From: CAMYLR01 sp039590215 | Lineage (GTDB): Bacteria; Gemmatimonadota; Gemmatimonadetes; JACCXV01; JAHWKZ01 | Direction: 5' to 3' | Length of the DNA: 56,609 nucleotides | Assembly: GCA_039590215.1 (NCBI GenBank) | Contig: JBDHFX010000015.1 | Coordinates: 1-56,609 of the forward strand | Part shown: piece by piece, positions 7,649 through 17,013 of the stretch | Layout of the letters: each line of letters starts with the position of its first letter | Numbering within the stretch: position 1 is the first letter of the stretch | Notes under the pieces: generated by a model | The model's input: the letters and a program-made list of their open reading frames with translations, nothing else | What the model was told of the DNA's origin: nothing | The model's database searches: none | Position numbers and translations under genes: made by a program

Positions 7649-8370
7649 GACCGATCGAGCCAAGGCGCGATGCGCCAGCATCGCATGCGCCACACCATCC
7701 AAATCGCCTCCCAGACGATCGCTCGATTCATCTTACTGCTGCCGACGTTGCGATCGACAAAGACGATGGGGATCTCGACCAGCCGAAAGCCCGCACGATC
7801 CGCGCGAAACACGGTTTCGATTTGGAACGCATAGCCGGTGGAGTGGATGTGATCGAGGTCGATCGTTTCGAGAACTTTACGCCGATAGCATTTGAACCCA
7901 CTGGTTAAATCGTTGAGCGGCAACCCGGTCACTGTTCGTGCGTAGGCATTGGCCAGCCATGACAGCAGCAGCCTCCCCATGGGCCAGTTGACGACCGTTA
8001 CACCACGGGTATAGCGCGAACCGATGACCAGATCGAAGTCCCCGGCCAGCTCCAGAAACTCCGGCAGGTGACGGGGATCGTGTGAGAAGTCGGCGTCCAT
8101 CTCGAACACCAACTGGTAGTTACGCTCGAGCGCGAAGCGGAACCCGTCGATGTAGGCCGTTCCGAGGCCGAGCTTACCCGTACGGTGGATGACGTGAACC
8201 CGCTCGTCGTTATTCGCCAGCGCGTCAGCAACCTCACCGGTGCCGTCCGGCGAAGCATCGTCGATGACGAGCACCTCCAGACGCTCGCTCTGCGCCAGGA
8301 CCTCGTGTACGAGCGATTGCAGATTCTTCCGCTCGTCGTAGGTGGGGACGATGACGAGAACGTCACGCAT
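7645..8370 (-). CDS. Polyprenol-phosphate mannosyltransferase-like glycosyltransferase (GT2, DPM1 type)
   Basis: 241 residues, GT-A fold. Motifs: IVPTYDERKNLQSLV at the start, VLVIDDASPDGTGEVAD for nucleotide-sugar binding, EMDADFSHDP as the metal-binding DxD region, and DLTSGFKCYRR plus GYAFQIE as acceptor-site motifs typical of DPM1/Ppm1. It has no C-terminal membrane anchor, so it would act at the cytoplasmic face, loading a sugar onto polyprenyl phosphate for GT-C-type enzymes such as the YfhO-type protein in this cluster. Its start overlaps the antiporter stop by eight bases and its stop overlaps dapF by four. Confidence 0.9.
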   Translation of the reverse strand: MRDVLVIVPTYDERKNLQSLVHEVLAQSERLEVLVIDDASPDGTGEVADALANNDERVHVIHRTGKLGLGTAYIDGFRFALERNYQLVFEMDADFSHDPRHLPEFLELAGDFDLVIGSRYTRGVTVVNWPMGRLLLSWLANAYARTVTGLPLNDLTSGFKCYRRKVLETIDLDHIHSTGYAFQIETVFRADRAGFRLVEIPIVFVDRNVGSSKMNRAIVWEAIWMVWRMRCWRIAPWLDRS

Positions 8371-9652
8371 CGCGATTAGGGATGACGGATCCGAATCTCA
8401 GCGGTACCTCGCTTGTCGGTTGCAGCTCGGGGGCGTCGGGTTTGTCGCGCATCGTGTCGGCGTGCCGAGCGTACCAGGAGGCGCCCGGGATCGCCGTTAG
8501 CCCGTGCGCAACGATGCTCATTAGTACGGTCAAGACGACGATCGAGAAAATGAGATCGGTTGACATTATAGCTGAGCGCTCGACGATCAACAGGCCAAAC
8601 AGGATTGACGCCAGTCCGCGCGGACCAAACCAGCCGACAAACGCGACCGTGGGCCAACTGAGGTTCAACCCGAGCAAACTAAGCCAAACCGGGACGATCC
8701 GGATCACGCTCAAGCTCAACAGGCCGTACAGCAGGACGCTGCCGCTAAACAAGCCAGACATCTCTGGGAGCAGGACGGCTCCAAACACGAGAAAGACGAG
8801 CAATGTGAGTAGTTGGCCTTCGGCTTCCGCGAAGGCGTACAGCCCCTGACAATGATCACGCACCGCGGCACCCAACGCGAGACCCGCCGCGAAAGCGGCT
8901 ATAAACCCGTTGCCACCGAGGGCCTCAGAGATACCGAAAGCCAACAGCGCGAGGCCGATTAGCGAGAGGTCGCGAAACACGTCGTTCATCCAGCCCGTGG
9001 AAACGGCGCGATCGACGAGCCAGCCGCCGACCAGACCAACCGCCACTCCGACCGCAGGGCCGACGGTGACCTGGAGCACCACGAACCGAATCCACCCCAC
9101 GGTCCCATCCGCGGTCCCGGAGGCACCGGCCAGCGCCAAGCAGATCAGCAACACAGGGAGCACGAGCCCATCGTTGAGCCCGCTCTCCACGTTCAGTGCT
9201 TGGCGTATCCGCACCGGCACGCGGAGGTTGGATACAACCGCGTGACCCAACGCGGCGTCAGTTGGCGCCAGCATCACGCCCAACACCGCAGCTTCCCAGA
9301 TCGAGAATGAGGGAAAGAGAGTGGTCGCCACCAATGCACCTAGGACGATTGTCAAGGGTAACCCGATGCCGAGAAGGCGCACCGGCACGTTGTGATCACG
9401 GATCAGAGTTCGGATGTCGATTCTCGCCGCGTCGGTGAACAGGACCAGCATCAACGTCACCTCGGCCAATGTGTGGATGGCGGCGTGACCGATCTCCGGT
9501 GTCGCGAGAGCAAGGCCGAGTGGACCGACGAGCAGTCCAGCAAAGGTAAACATCATCGGTGGGGTGATGGCGGTTCGCTCGATCCGGTTGGATACCAAGC
9601 CGTATCCCACCACGCAGACCCCGATCACGATGAGGGCGAGCGTGCCGCTCAC
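8363..9652 (-). CDS. Cation/proton antiporter, CPA1 (NhaP-like) family
   Basis: 429 residues and about twelve hydrophobic segments. Diagnostic motifs are MLVLFTDAARID, MLAPTDAALG (the ion-binding TD pair of CPA1 antiporters), NVESGLNDGLVLP and GWFGPRGLASILF. It would exchange Na+ or K+ for H+ across the inner membrane. The GTG start at 9650-9652 overlaps the stop of the flippase-like gene (GTGA). The protein ends in a short hydrophilic tail without an RCK/TrkA domain. It is an unexpected member of a surface-glycan cluster; the coupling suggests it is made in fixed ratio with its neighbours, but no functional link is known to me. Confidence 0.9.
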   Translation of the reverse strand: MSGTLALIVIGVCVVGYGLVSNRIERTAITPPMMFTFAGLLVGPLGLALATPEIGHAAIHTLAEVTLMLVLFTDAARIDIRTLIRDHNVPVRLLGIGLPLTIVLGALVATTLFPSFSIWEAAVLGVMLAPTDAALGHAVVSNLRVPVRIRQALNVESGLNDGLVLPVLLICLALAGASGTADGTVGWIRFVVLQVTVGPAVGVAVGLVGGWLVDRAVSTGWMNDVFRDLSLIGLALLAFGISEALGGNGFIAAFAAGLALGAAVRDHCQGLYAFAEAEGQLLTLLVFLVFGAVLLPEMSGLFSGSVLLYGLLSLSVIRIVPVWLSLLGLNLSWPTVAFVGWFGPRGLASILFGLLIVERSAIMSTDLIFSIVVLTVLMSIVAHGLTAIPGASWYARHADTMRDKPDAPELQPTSEVPLRFGSVIPNRDA

Positions 9653-10629
9653 TTTTTCTGATCGCCGCCGGCCGCCGCCGACAGGTCGCGGTATCCAAAG
9701 ACAGCGGCCAACGCGCCCGCGACGGCCACTTCGACGGCGGTCAACCAGAGGCGTGATAGGATCGCGGCAGCTGCAGCGGCTGACGGCGGCAGAAACCGCG
9801 CCAGTAGAAGTGCGTACACGCCCTCTCTCACACCGATACCACCCGGCGCGAAGACCGCCAGCCAACCGACCGCGTATCCGGCCGCGCTGACGCCGATGAG
9901 CGGCCAGAGATCGGCCGCAGCGACCACCGTCAAACCGGACAAGAAGAGGTAGAACCCTGTGCCGAAAAAGAACCACGCGACGATGTAGCCGACCACCAGC
10001 AATCCGCGCTGACGCATGCCGATTGATACGGTCTCGGAGACATCGTTGGGTTGCCAGCGCGTCAGTACGGCTCGGACACCATTGAACAACGGCGTGAAGA
10101 CGAGCGCCCCTAGGCCAACGAGCACCACGAACGGCAGCCACGTCGGCCCCGGGATCGAGCTGCCGCCCAACGTGGCGACGGTCACAATCACCGCACTGCC
10201 GATCACGAACGCTTGCGCCAGCACGCTGGCTGCAACGGTGGTTGACGAGGAGACACCTTTGGCGCGAGCGAGATAGGCCGTCCCGGCGAGCTGAAACACC
10301 TTGCCGGGTACGTATCGCGCCAGGTTGCCGAAGTACCAGATCCTATGCGCGTCAACCAAAGCCAACCGGCCGCCCAATGCGTAGAGGAGTTTTCGCCACA
10401 GAACCACGAACAGGCTGTACGCAGTGATGACACAGAGCGAACCCAGTGCCAATCGGGGCCAGCGAAACGACCATGAATACGCTTCGACCTGGTTCCAATT
10501 GCGAGCCACGTACCATCCCAGAGCGACGAGCACGATCGCCGCTCCGACCCGCTCGAGCCACGCCAACCGTCTGTGGTCGCGCGCTGGGCCGTCGGCCGGG
10601 CTCAGCTTGCTGGATCCCTCTTGCGCCAC
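9649..10629 (-). CDS. Flippase-like membrane protein (lysylphosphatidylglycerol synthase TM / YbhN family)
   Basis: 326 residues with around eight membrane segments. The loop GNLARYVPGKVFQLAGTAYL and the later FAPGGIGVREGVYALLL are the two signature regions of the UPF0104/LPG_synthase_TM group, often found with glycosyltransferases and thought to move lipid-linked substrates. The start is GTG at 10627-10629, inside the end of the YfhO-type gene (28-base overlap). Substrate unknown; involvement in polyprenyl- or glycolipid handling is inferred from the cluster. Confidence 0.82.
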   Translation of the reverse strand: MAQEGSSKLSPADGPARDHRRLAWLERVGAAIVLVALGWYVARNWNQVEAYSWSFRWPRLALGSLCVITAYSLFVVLWRKLLYALGGRLALVDAHRIWYFGNLARYVPGKVFQLAGTAYLARAKGVSSSTTVAASVLAQAFVIGSAVIVTVATLGGSSIPGPTWLPFVVLVGLGALVFTPLFNGVRAVLTRWQPNDVSETVSIGMRQRGLLVVGYIVAWFFFGTGFYLFLSGLTVVAAADLWPLIGVSAAGYAVGWLAVFAPGGIGVREGVYALLLARFLPPSAAAAAAILSRLWLTAVEVAVAGALAAVFGYRDLSAAAGGDQKK

Positions 10630-12989
10630 GTAGCGACCAACAATCCGAGCCAGAGCGCCAAACCGCCGAGGCTACCCCATCGCCCGTAAGTCACGAACGG
10701 ATCTTCGAACTCCATCTCGATCCGATGCCGACCGGCGGGAACCGCGATAGCTCGGAGACCGACGTTGACTTGCGAGACCGATGTCGCCTCGCCATCAATC
10801 GTGGCTCGCCAGTACGGGTGGTAGATCTCACTCGTGACGAGCAATCCGTCGGCTGCGATGTGTGCGTCGAGGATTAGACGATCGGTGTCGCGTGTGACCC
10901 ATTCAACGGTGCTCGATCCGGGTTCCGCGCTGCCCAAAGCGGGACGCTCCGCTTTGCTCGTCAGGATCGCGGTCTGAAAGGGATCGAAATCGGGGTCGAG
11001 TAGCCGGGCGCGTGCGTCGGGTGCATCGTCGATGGGTACGGCGTCATGAACGACCCAAGCCCGCGGCGTCACGGCTTGCCGCGCGTAGACGTGACGCCCC
11101 CCGTCCTGGTGAACGAGATCGAAGCCGGTCGCCTGCACCGCAGGCCCCGAGATCACGTACCGTACGTTCAGCAACGACCACACTTGGGGCTCAGTCAATC
11201 CTTGTAGATCTTCACCGACCAGATCGTCCCACCAAGCCAATCGAAAGTTTTGTGAGCCGGTGACCGACTCGATCCCAAATAGCATGAGGTCGTTGGGGCC
11301 GTAGGCGGTTGGCAGCGGCCAGACGCGAAAGGGTGCGGGCTGTTGGCGCAAAAAGTCGACCGACGGATCGGCACTGGTGATGCGCTCGATTGGTAACGTG
11401 TCGTAGAAATCTCGGTCCACACGCCAGAGATCGACCAGCGCGATGGCGGCCAGGATCGCACAAGCGATCAACGGCGCGAGTTGCCGACGAGCGGCAAGCC
11501 AGCAGATCGCCACGCCAGCACCCCAGAACAGGGCAAATAAACCCAACCCCGTGACGAACGCGGGCATCGCCTGCAGGATGTCGGGGGTGCGACGGACGCT
11601 GAATTGCGTGTCGTAGAGCAGGCTCGTCCATATGTTGGCAAATCCGTCGGGTGCGGTGGCTGCCCAGGCCCATAGAGCGAACCAGACGACGCCCAGGCCG
11701 CCGGTGACCTTCCACGCTAGATGTCGGCGATTGGCCAACGCTTCCCATCGGTCGTAAAGACACTGGGCGCCGAACCCTGCCAAGACACAGGTCGAGAGCG
11801 CGACGACCGAGTACATCATCGCCGGTGCACGAAACGACTTCATGATCGGGAACGTCCAGTAGAACAGGCGGTGGACTGGCGTCGCCGCGCCCCAGGCGAA
11901 GAGAAGGCCACCGATGGCGAGCGCGGCGAAGAACCATACGCGAGCCGATCGTCGAACAACCAGCGCCAGCAGCGCCAGCAGAACCGGCACCGCGCCCAAG
12001 TACTCGGTGTGCAGCTTGAACGGGTTGGTGCCCCAATACTCGCGCAAGTATCCCTGAAACCCGGGCCATATTGTGGCTAGCGTCTCTTGTACCGGCATCG
12101 ACCACGAAGATGCGTATTCGTACCCACGATCGGCGCGATGCGAAAACTGTAGCATGTTGGCAGTCGGCCAGATCTCAATCAGCGCCAACAGGCCAGCCAA
12201 CGCGTATGCGCCGACAAACGACGCGCCGAGCAGCGCAACAGTTCGGGTGGCGTGCGTTCCTCGGTACAGCTGGACCAAGCGAAATGCGACGTACGCCGCG
12301 ACGCCCATCGCCGCGAAGTACATCATTTGGACATGCGGTGTAAACGCTTGGAGCGCCACGACCGCCGTGAGCCACAGAAACCAGTGCGGGCGACGGCGTT
12401 CGATCGCGCGCTCGGCCAGCAGGAACAGTGCCGGGGCCCAGCTCATGGCAAACATCCGGCCGTCCTGACCGGCGTACAGATGGCTCATCAGGTAGCCGGT
12501 GAAACCATATGCGACGCCGGCCACGAGCGCCGCCCCGGGAGCGAGCTTGAGCTCGCGGGCCAAGCCGTACATAAGTGCGCCAGCGAGGATCACATGCAAC
12601 ACGATGCCCCAGCCGATCGCGCGGTGGAGTGGCATCGCGAAATAGAGGAGCGACGTTGGATAGTAGATCGGGTAAGGCAGGGTCGACAGGTAAGGCAGCC
12701 CACCGAACACGAACGGGTTCCACTGTGGCAGACCATGACCGGACTGAACTTGTTCGACGGCGAAGGATCGGCTCTGATACGCTTGCGACAACATGTCCGT
12801 GCCGAACATGACGGTGTTGCGCTCGGTGATAAAAGACCCAAAGAACGTCAGAGTGGCGATCGTCAAACCGATCAAAAACAGCCACCAAGTCCGACGCGAC
12901 GGAGTTGTTCGAGTTGGAGGCGAGGGCGGTCGGGTTTTGTTCTTTCCCTTTTTCTTCCCCTTTCTCTTCCCCTTTCTGGTCGCTGTCAT
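10602..12989 (-). CDS. YfhO-family multi-pass membrane protein, putative GT-C glycosyltransferase
   Basis: 795 residues. After a strongly basic N-terminal tail (residues 5-20, alternating Lys/Arg/Gly) come about twelve membrane segments and a C-terminal extracytoplasmic beta-rich domain (TRDTDRLILDAHI ... YHPYWRATIDG ... PAGRHRIEMEF). This order, with the loop FVFGGLPYLSTLPYPIYYP and the YHPYWRA motif, is characteristic of YfhO proteins, which use polyprenyl-linked sugars to modify cell-surface polymers. The start is the ATG overlapping the methyltransferase stop (ATGA). The polymer it decorates is unknown. The lysine-rich tail is not a usual part of the family. Confidence 0.85.
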   Translation of the reverse strand: MTATRKGKRKGKKKGKNKTRPPSPPTRTTPSRRTWWLFLIGLTIATLTFFGSFITERNTVMFGTDMLSQAYQSRSFAVEQVQSGHGLPQWNPFVFGGLPYLSTLPYPIYYPTSLLYFAMPLHRAIGWGIVLHVILAGALMYGLARELKLAPGAALVAGVAYGFTGYLMSHLYAGQDGRMFAMSWAPALFLLAERAIERRRPHWFLWLTAVVALQAFTPHVQMMYFAAMGVAAYVAFRLVQLYRGTHATRTVALLGASFVGAYALAGLLALIEIWPTANMLQFSHRADRGYEYASSWSMPVQETLATIWPGFQGYLREYWGTNPFKLHTEYLGAVPVLLALLALVVRRSARVWFFAALAIGGLLFAWGAATPVHRLFYWTFPIMKSFRAPAMMYSVVALSTCVLAGFGAQCLYDRWEALANRRHLAWKVTGGLGVVWFALWAWAATAPDGFANIWTSLLYDTQFSVRRTPDILQAMPAFVTGLGLFALFWGAGVAICWLAARRQLAPLIACAILAAIALVDLWRVDRDFYDTLPIERITSADPSVDFLRQQPAPFRVWPLPTAYGPNDLMLFGIESVTGSQNFRLAWWDDLVGEDLQGLTEPQVWSLLNVRYVISGPAVQATGFDLVHQDGGRHVYARQAVTPRAWVVHDAVPIDDAPDARARLLDPDFDPFQTAILTSKAERPALGSAEPGSSTVEWVTRDTDRLILDAHIAADGLLVTSEIYHPYWRATIDGEATSVSQVNVGLRAIAVPAGRHRIEMEFEDPFVTYGRWGSLGGLALWLGLLVATWRKRDPAS

Positions 12990-13720
12990 TGGGTGCTTCC
13001 GTGACGTATGAGGAAAAACCACTGCGGCGAGAGGAGTTCGAGGGCCCGTCGCCGAGGTCCCGCTGGAAACCAACGGGCGACCCTCCCCACTAGCCGACCG
13101 ATCCGGCTCGTATAGCGATCGAGTTCGGTCACGAGCACTCGATCGGTTAAATCGTCGAGTACCAGGCCGTGGCGGCCCGCGGCGGCGGCCAGACGACGAT
13201 GCGTGGTGAACTTGATGTCGGCGTAGCCCTTCCCGCGCCCGCTCAACCGAAGGATCCGCGTCGCGACTGACTCGGGCCACCACGCCAAAGTGGGGATACG
13301 GTAATGGGGTTCAATGACTGCAAATCGGTTACCGGCTGTCATGTACACGCGACCATTGGTGGTTAGCACTCGGGCAAGTTCTGTAAAGAAAGCATCCAAG
13401 TTCCGAACGTGCTCGTAGACGTGGTTCGCGATTCCGAAGTCGACACTCTGGTCGCGCAGCGGTAGCCGCTCCAGATCAGCGACCGCCATCCGCTCAGGAT
13501 CCTCCACGAACGCAAGATCGATCTCAAACCCGATGATGGGACGACCAGCCCGCTTCTCCAATCGTTTTCGGATTAGCCCGGTACCGGCACCGAGATCGAC
13601 AACCATCGGCGCTGTCTCGAGCCACGACTGACAGACAGCATGGATAAGGTCCGCTTTCTGGCGACGCGATGCTCGGTATTTGGGGTTCGCCAGCCACCGG
13701 GTGTAATAGTCGCTCGTCAA
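12986..13720 (-). CDS. SAM-dependent methyltransferase, class I
   Basis: 244 residues. Motif I is VVDLGAGTGLIRKRL (about 40-55) and the post-II region IANHVYEHVRNLDAFFTEL is the usual Methyltransf_11 pattern with a YEH in place of LEH. The start is TTG, overlapping the stop of the upstream GT4 gene (TTGA). Its place between two glycosyltransferase-related genes suggests methylation of a sugar or glycolipid precursor; no acceptor can be read from the sequence. Confidence 0.82.
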   Translation of the reverse strand: MTSDYYTRWLANPKYRASRRQKADLIHAVCQSWLETAPMVVDLGAGTGLIRKRLEKRAGRPIIGFEIDLAFVEDPERMAVADLERLPLRDQSVDFGIANHVYEHVRNLDAFFTELARVLTTNGRVYMTAGNRFAVIEPHYRIPTLAWWPESVATRILRLSGRGKGYADIKFTTHRRLAAAAGRHGLVLDDLTDRVLVTELDRYTSRIGRLVGRVARWFPAGPRRRALELLSPQWFFLIRHGSTQ

Positions 13721-14913
13721 TCTTGGATCGTTACCGTTCCACCGGGCCGCGCGTACACTTGATCGAGGCGTGTCAAGATCGTGTCCCAGCCAAAGGCTCC
13801 GTGCACGTGTTTACGACCGGCAGCGCCAAGTCGATTTGCCAGCTCCGAGTCGTCCAGCACACGCCGAATGCCTTCAGCGATCGCCGGTACCGTGTCCTCG
13901 ACCAACAACCCGGTGCGCCCGTCTTCTACGATGTCGGTGATGCCACCCCGGCTGGTGGCCACCACCGGTACTCCGTACGTCATCGCTTCGAGCAACACGA
14001 CGCCGAGCCCTTCGGTGTCCTCACGCGCGTCAATCGTTGCCGGCAAAACGAAGCACGCCGCCCGGCGATACGCGGTCACCAGCTCTTCTTGGCTGATTTT
14101 GCCGAGGAACTCGACGCGTCCGGCGATACCGAGCTCTTCAGCTAGCTTCGCCAGCCGGTCGTGTTCGGGACCAAACCCGACTACCTCCAACAGCCAGCGG
14201 TGATCGAGCTGCGTGGCGAGCGCTTCGAGCAAGCGGTGAACGCCTTTGCGCTCGACGAGACGGCCGACAAACAGGATCACCGGATCAGCACCCCGGGAGG
14301 ATGGTCCGGTCGGGCCGTTGTGTGCAGGCAATGGCACGCCATATGGAATGATCTCGATCTCGGCCGGCGTGTAGGGCACCAGCGAGGCCTGCGTGCTGGC
14401 TGAGATGGCGACCAGCTTTGACCGCCGGCAGTACCACCGCAGAAACGCCTTGGAGGGTGGGAAGCGCGTCTCCGCCCATCGGATTTCGGCGCCGTAGAAC
14501 GTGGTCACGAGCTCGGCCCCGGCAGCTCTGGAAGCGGTCCAGCCGATCACACCGTGGGGCACGGCCCAGTGAACATGCACCACGTCGAACCGTTCTCGAC
14601 GCCCTAGCCGACGCCCGGCAGCCATTCCCGCGGTCAAGTATGAAGGCAGCAGCAGGGCGTATGCTGGTTGCCGCTGTAGCCGATCCGGGGTCGCCTCCTC
14701 GTGCGTCAGCCGCTCCCACTTGGACGGTGCGTACCGAAACCGATGAACGGTTACCGGACCCTGACGCTGCCTGCCCAATCCGCGATAAGTGGGTACGAGC
14801 ACGTGCACATCGTGTCCGGCCTCGGCTTGTTTTTGGCACAAGGTGACGAGCCAGGGCGTGATCACGTCGTCGGTCGATCGCGGCCAGGCGGTAGCAACAT
14901 GGAGTACGCGCAT
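13717..14913 (-). CDS. Glycosyltransferase family 4
   Basis: 398 residues, GT-B fold. N-terminal half: RVLHVATAWPRSTDDVITPW, VHVHWAVPHG and TTFYGAEIRW. C-terminal half: ILFVGRLVERKGVHRLLEAL, VVGFGPEHDRL, and the nucleotide-sugar-binding E-x7-E region EDTEGLGVVLLEAMTYGVPV. It would transfer a sugar from a nucleotide donor during polysaccharide or glycolipid assembly at the inner membrane. The start is ATG at 14911-14913; a GTG directly before it is possible. It is separated by 31 bases from the upstream GT2 gene. Confidence 0.9.
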   Translation of the reverse strand: MRVLHVATAWPRSTDDVITPWLVTLCQKQAEAGHDVHVLVPTYRGLGRQRQGPVTVHRFRYAPSKWERLTHEEATPDRLQRQPAYALLLPSYLTAGMAAGRRLGRRERFDVVHVHWAVPHGVIGWTASRAAGAELVTTFYGAEIRWAETRFPPSKAFLRWYCRRSKLVAISASTQASLVPYTPAEIEIIPYGVPLPAHNGPTGPSSRGADPVILFVGRLVERKGVHRLLEALATQLDHRWLLEVVGFGPEHDRLAKLAEELGIAGRVEFLGKISQEELVTAYRRAACFVLPATIDAREDTEGLGVVLLEAMTYGVPVVATSRGGITDIVEDGRTGLLVEDTVPAIAEGIRRVLDDSELANRLGAAGRKHVHGAFGWDTILTRLDQVYARPGGTVTIQD

Positions 14914-14944
14914 CACCCTGCGAGAGCCTGGCGTGAGGGGCGCT

Positions 14945-15901
14945 TCACCCCTCCGCGCCCGGTGGTTTGTCAACGTCGAGCAGCCGGCGCTCGAGATGTT
15001 CGACGCGATCGCGAACCTGGACGATTCCCTCTGCCAAAACACCCAAAGAGAAAAGCAATAGGCCCAAGATGAGCAGCAGTATGACGAGGTAGAGCAGGGG
15101 TCGGTACCCATGGCCGAGCCCGAATCGGAAATACAACGCGACGATTCCGACGGCGAACCCGCTTGCCCCTAGAACAATGCCTAGGGTTCCAAAGAACACA
15201 AGCGGTCGACGGAGGATCGAAGTCAGCATCTTGACCGATAAAAGGTCGAGCACACCAGCGAATATGCGTCCCGTCCCAGAGTACTTAGATATCCCGAAGC
15301 GTCTCGGATACAGCCTAATCGGTATTTCAGTCACCCGGTAGCCGTGGTCATGCGCCAGAACTACGAAGAAACGGTGCCAGTCGTGTCGTAGCGGAATGAC
15401 GTCCAGGATATCTCGACGAAAGGCCTTCATCGAGTTGAGATCGTGAACTGGCACCCTGAAGAGCTTCCGCGACAACCAGTTGTAGACAACCGAGACGAAC
15501 CGCTTTTCGTAGGAGCCTTGTTTCCAGCCTGTCACCACGTCGTATCCCTCACGGAGTTTATCGAGGAAGCGTGGAATCTCGTCTGGCGTGTGTTGAAGAT
15601 CGGCGTCAAACAGAACGATGTACCGCTGTCGGGTAGCGGCCGAAGCGGTCACCATAGCCTCTGTTTTTCCGCAGTTCGCGGCATGGCGCTCGATTCGAAC
15701 TGGCACTGGGAAGTCTCGAGCCGCTTCGACCGCGGCCGACGCAGTGCCGTCCGTGGAGCCGTCATCGATTAGGAGGATCTCGCCGCCCAGTTCGTGGTCA
15801 AGCCATGTCTTGCGCAGTGCGCTGAACAGCGGGATCATGCACTCGACCTCGTTATAGGCCGGAATCGCCAGGGCGAACCCGCCTCGGGACTCTATCGTCA
15901 T
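14945..15901 (-). CDS. Membrane-anchored glycosyltransferase family 2 (ArnC/GtrB/DPM1-like)
   Basis: 318 residues. Catalytic part: LAIPAYNEVECMIPLF, LLIDDGSTDGTA, LFDADLQHTPDEIP (DxD region) and RFGISKYSGTGRI before the first membrane segment. Two C-terminal membrane helices (about 235-260 and 270-295) and a charged coiled-coil-like tail (VQVRDRVEHLERRL) follow, the plan of polyprenol-phosphate glycosyltransferases of the GtrB/ArnC group. The start is ATG at 15899-15901, overlapping the GT4 stop (ATGA). Confidence 0.9.
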   Translation of the reverse strand: MTIESRGGFALAIPAYNEVECMIPLFSALRKTWLDHELGGEILLIDDGSTDGTASAAVEAARDFPVPVRIERHAANCGKTEAMVTASAATRQRYIVLFDADLQHTPDEIPRFLDKLREGYDVVTGWKQGSYEKRFVSVVYNWLSRKLFRVPVHDLNSMKAFRRDILDVIPLRHDWHRFFVVLAHDHGYRVTEIPIRLYPRRFGISKYSGTGRIFAGVLDLLSVKMLTSILRRPLVFFGTLGIVLGASGFAVGIVALYFRFGLGHGYRPLLYLVILLLILGLLLFSLGVLAEGIVQVRDRVEHLERRLLDVDKPPGAEG

Positions 15902-17013
15902 GCGCCCCTTTCGCTCGCCTTTTGGAGCACCGCCATGGTCTGGGTCGCCGCAGCGTCCCACGTGTAGTGCTTGGCCCGCTCGATGGCCGCCAGTTCCAAT
16001 CGCTGCCGCTCCGCTGGATCCACGATCGCTCGCTTCATGGCGGCCGCTAACCGCCGCACGTCGCCGTGCGGCACCGCCCACCCGGTTTCGCCGGCCACGA
16101 TCGTATCCCTCAATCCCGGTGCATCGCTGACGATGGCGATCGTTCCGACGCGTTGAGCCTCGAGGCTGGATATGCCCCACCCCTCTTTGGGGCTCGTATA
16201 GCACAGCGCCCAGGCTGATCTCAGGAGCTCCCACTTGTGGTCTTCCCCGACCCAACCGACGAACTCGATCCGGTCTGATCCGGTGGCCGCCGCGCGACGC
16301 TCGAGCTGCGATCGGTGATCACCGTCGCCAGCGATCACCAGTCTTGCGTCCGGATGGTCAACAGACACGAGAGCGAAGGCCTCCAAGATCAGCTCGATCG
16401 CCTTGTAACGCTTTATTCGCCCCAAATACAGAAACAGGGGTGTTGGCGACTTCTCCTTACCGATCAGCTCATCGAAGGGCGCGTCCGAGATGCCATTGGG
16501 GATGACCGTGATTTGCTCTCGGCGTACGCCGCGCTGCACCAACTCGTCAGCGGTAGAATCAGACACCGCGACAAAAGCCGAGTGCCGGTAGGCGCGCGAG
16601 ATCGGTCGCTCGCCGAGCCAGACATAAGTCGCGAACGCTGGATTCGTCTCATGGTAGGCGGTTCGGCCTAGAAGATGATGGACCAGCGCCACGACCGGCT
16701 TATCGGCGAACAGCGGTGACAGGAAAGGCATCTTGTTCAGGTCGTCAACGATTACATCGTAATCATTGTGGCGCAGAACCCGTCGGTAGATGCCCGGCAC
16801 GACGTAGTTGAAGAGTCGGTACCGTTGTCCCCGCCTGAGGATATTGATCCCCTCCAGTTGCTCGTCGGAAGGTGCGCCCGGATGCCCAGTGCACAACAGA
16901 TCCACGCGGTGACCCAACCGAGCGATTCGACCAAAGACCTCACGTAAATGAAACTCCGCTCCACCAGCAAACGGGTGCGTCCAGTCCTGCCAGTTAATGA
17001 CAAGGACGCGCAT
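15898..17013 (-). CDS. Glycosyltransferase family 4
   Basis: 371 residues. Markers: MRVLVINWQDWTHPFAGGAE with the GG-x-E acceptor/donor loop, VAVSDSTADELVQRGV, VIPNGIS, FLYLGRIKRYKAIELILEAF, LVIAGDGDHRSQL and the EGWGISSLEAQRVG donor-site region. The start is ATG at 17011-17013, whose A is the last base of the upstream TGA (TGATG); the TTG just before would add one residue. Product and linkage unknown; part of the glycan cluster. Confidence 0.9.
   Translation of the reverse strand: MRVLVINWQDWTHPFAGGAEFHLREVFGRIARLGHRVDLLCTGHPGAPSDEQLEGINILRRGQRYRLFNYVVPGIYRRVLRHNDYDVIVDDLNKMPFLSPLFADKPVVALVHHLLGRTAYHETNPAFATYVWLGERPISRAYRHSAFVAVSDSTADELVQRGVRREQITVIPNGISDAPFDELIGKEKSPTPLFLYLGRIKRYKAIELILEAFALVSVDHPDARLVIAGDGDHRSQLERRAAATGSDRIEFVGWVGEDHKWELLRSAWALCYTSPKEGWGISSLEAQRVGTIAIVSDAPGLRDTIVAGETGWAVPHGDVRRLAAAMKRAIVDPAERQRLELAAIERAKHYTWDAAATQTMAVLQKASERGA

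Noticed and set aside
8363..10141. Long N-terminal extension of the antiporter frame, reaching 10141
   Set aside because: The extra 160 residues are Arg-rich shadow translation of the flippase-like gene; the GTG overlapping that gene's stop gives a normal family N-terminus.
13000..13283. Extended start of the YfhO-type protein
   Set aside because: Residues before the ATGA overlap are antisense-like, Arg/Ser-rich and overlap the methyltransferase gene.
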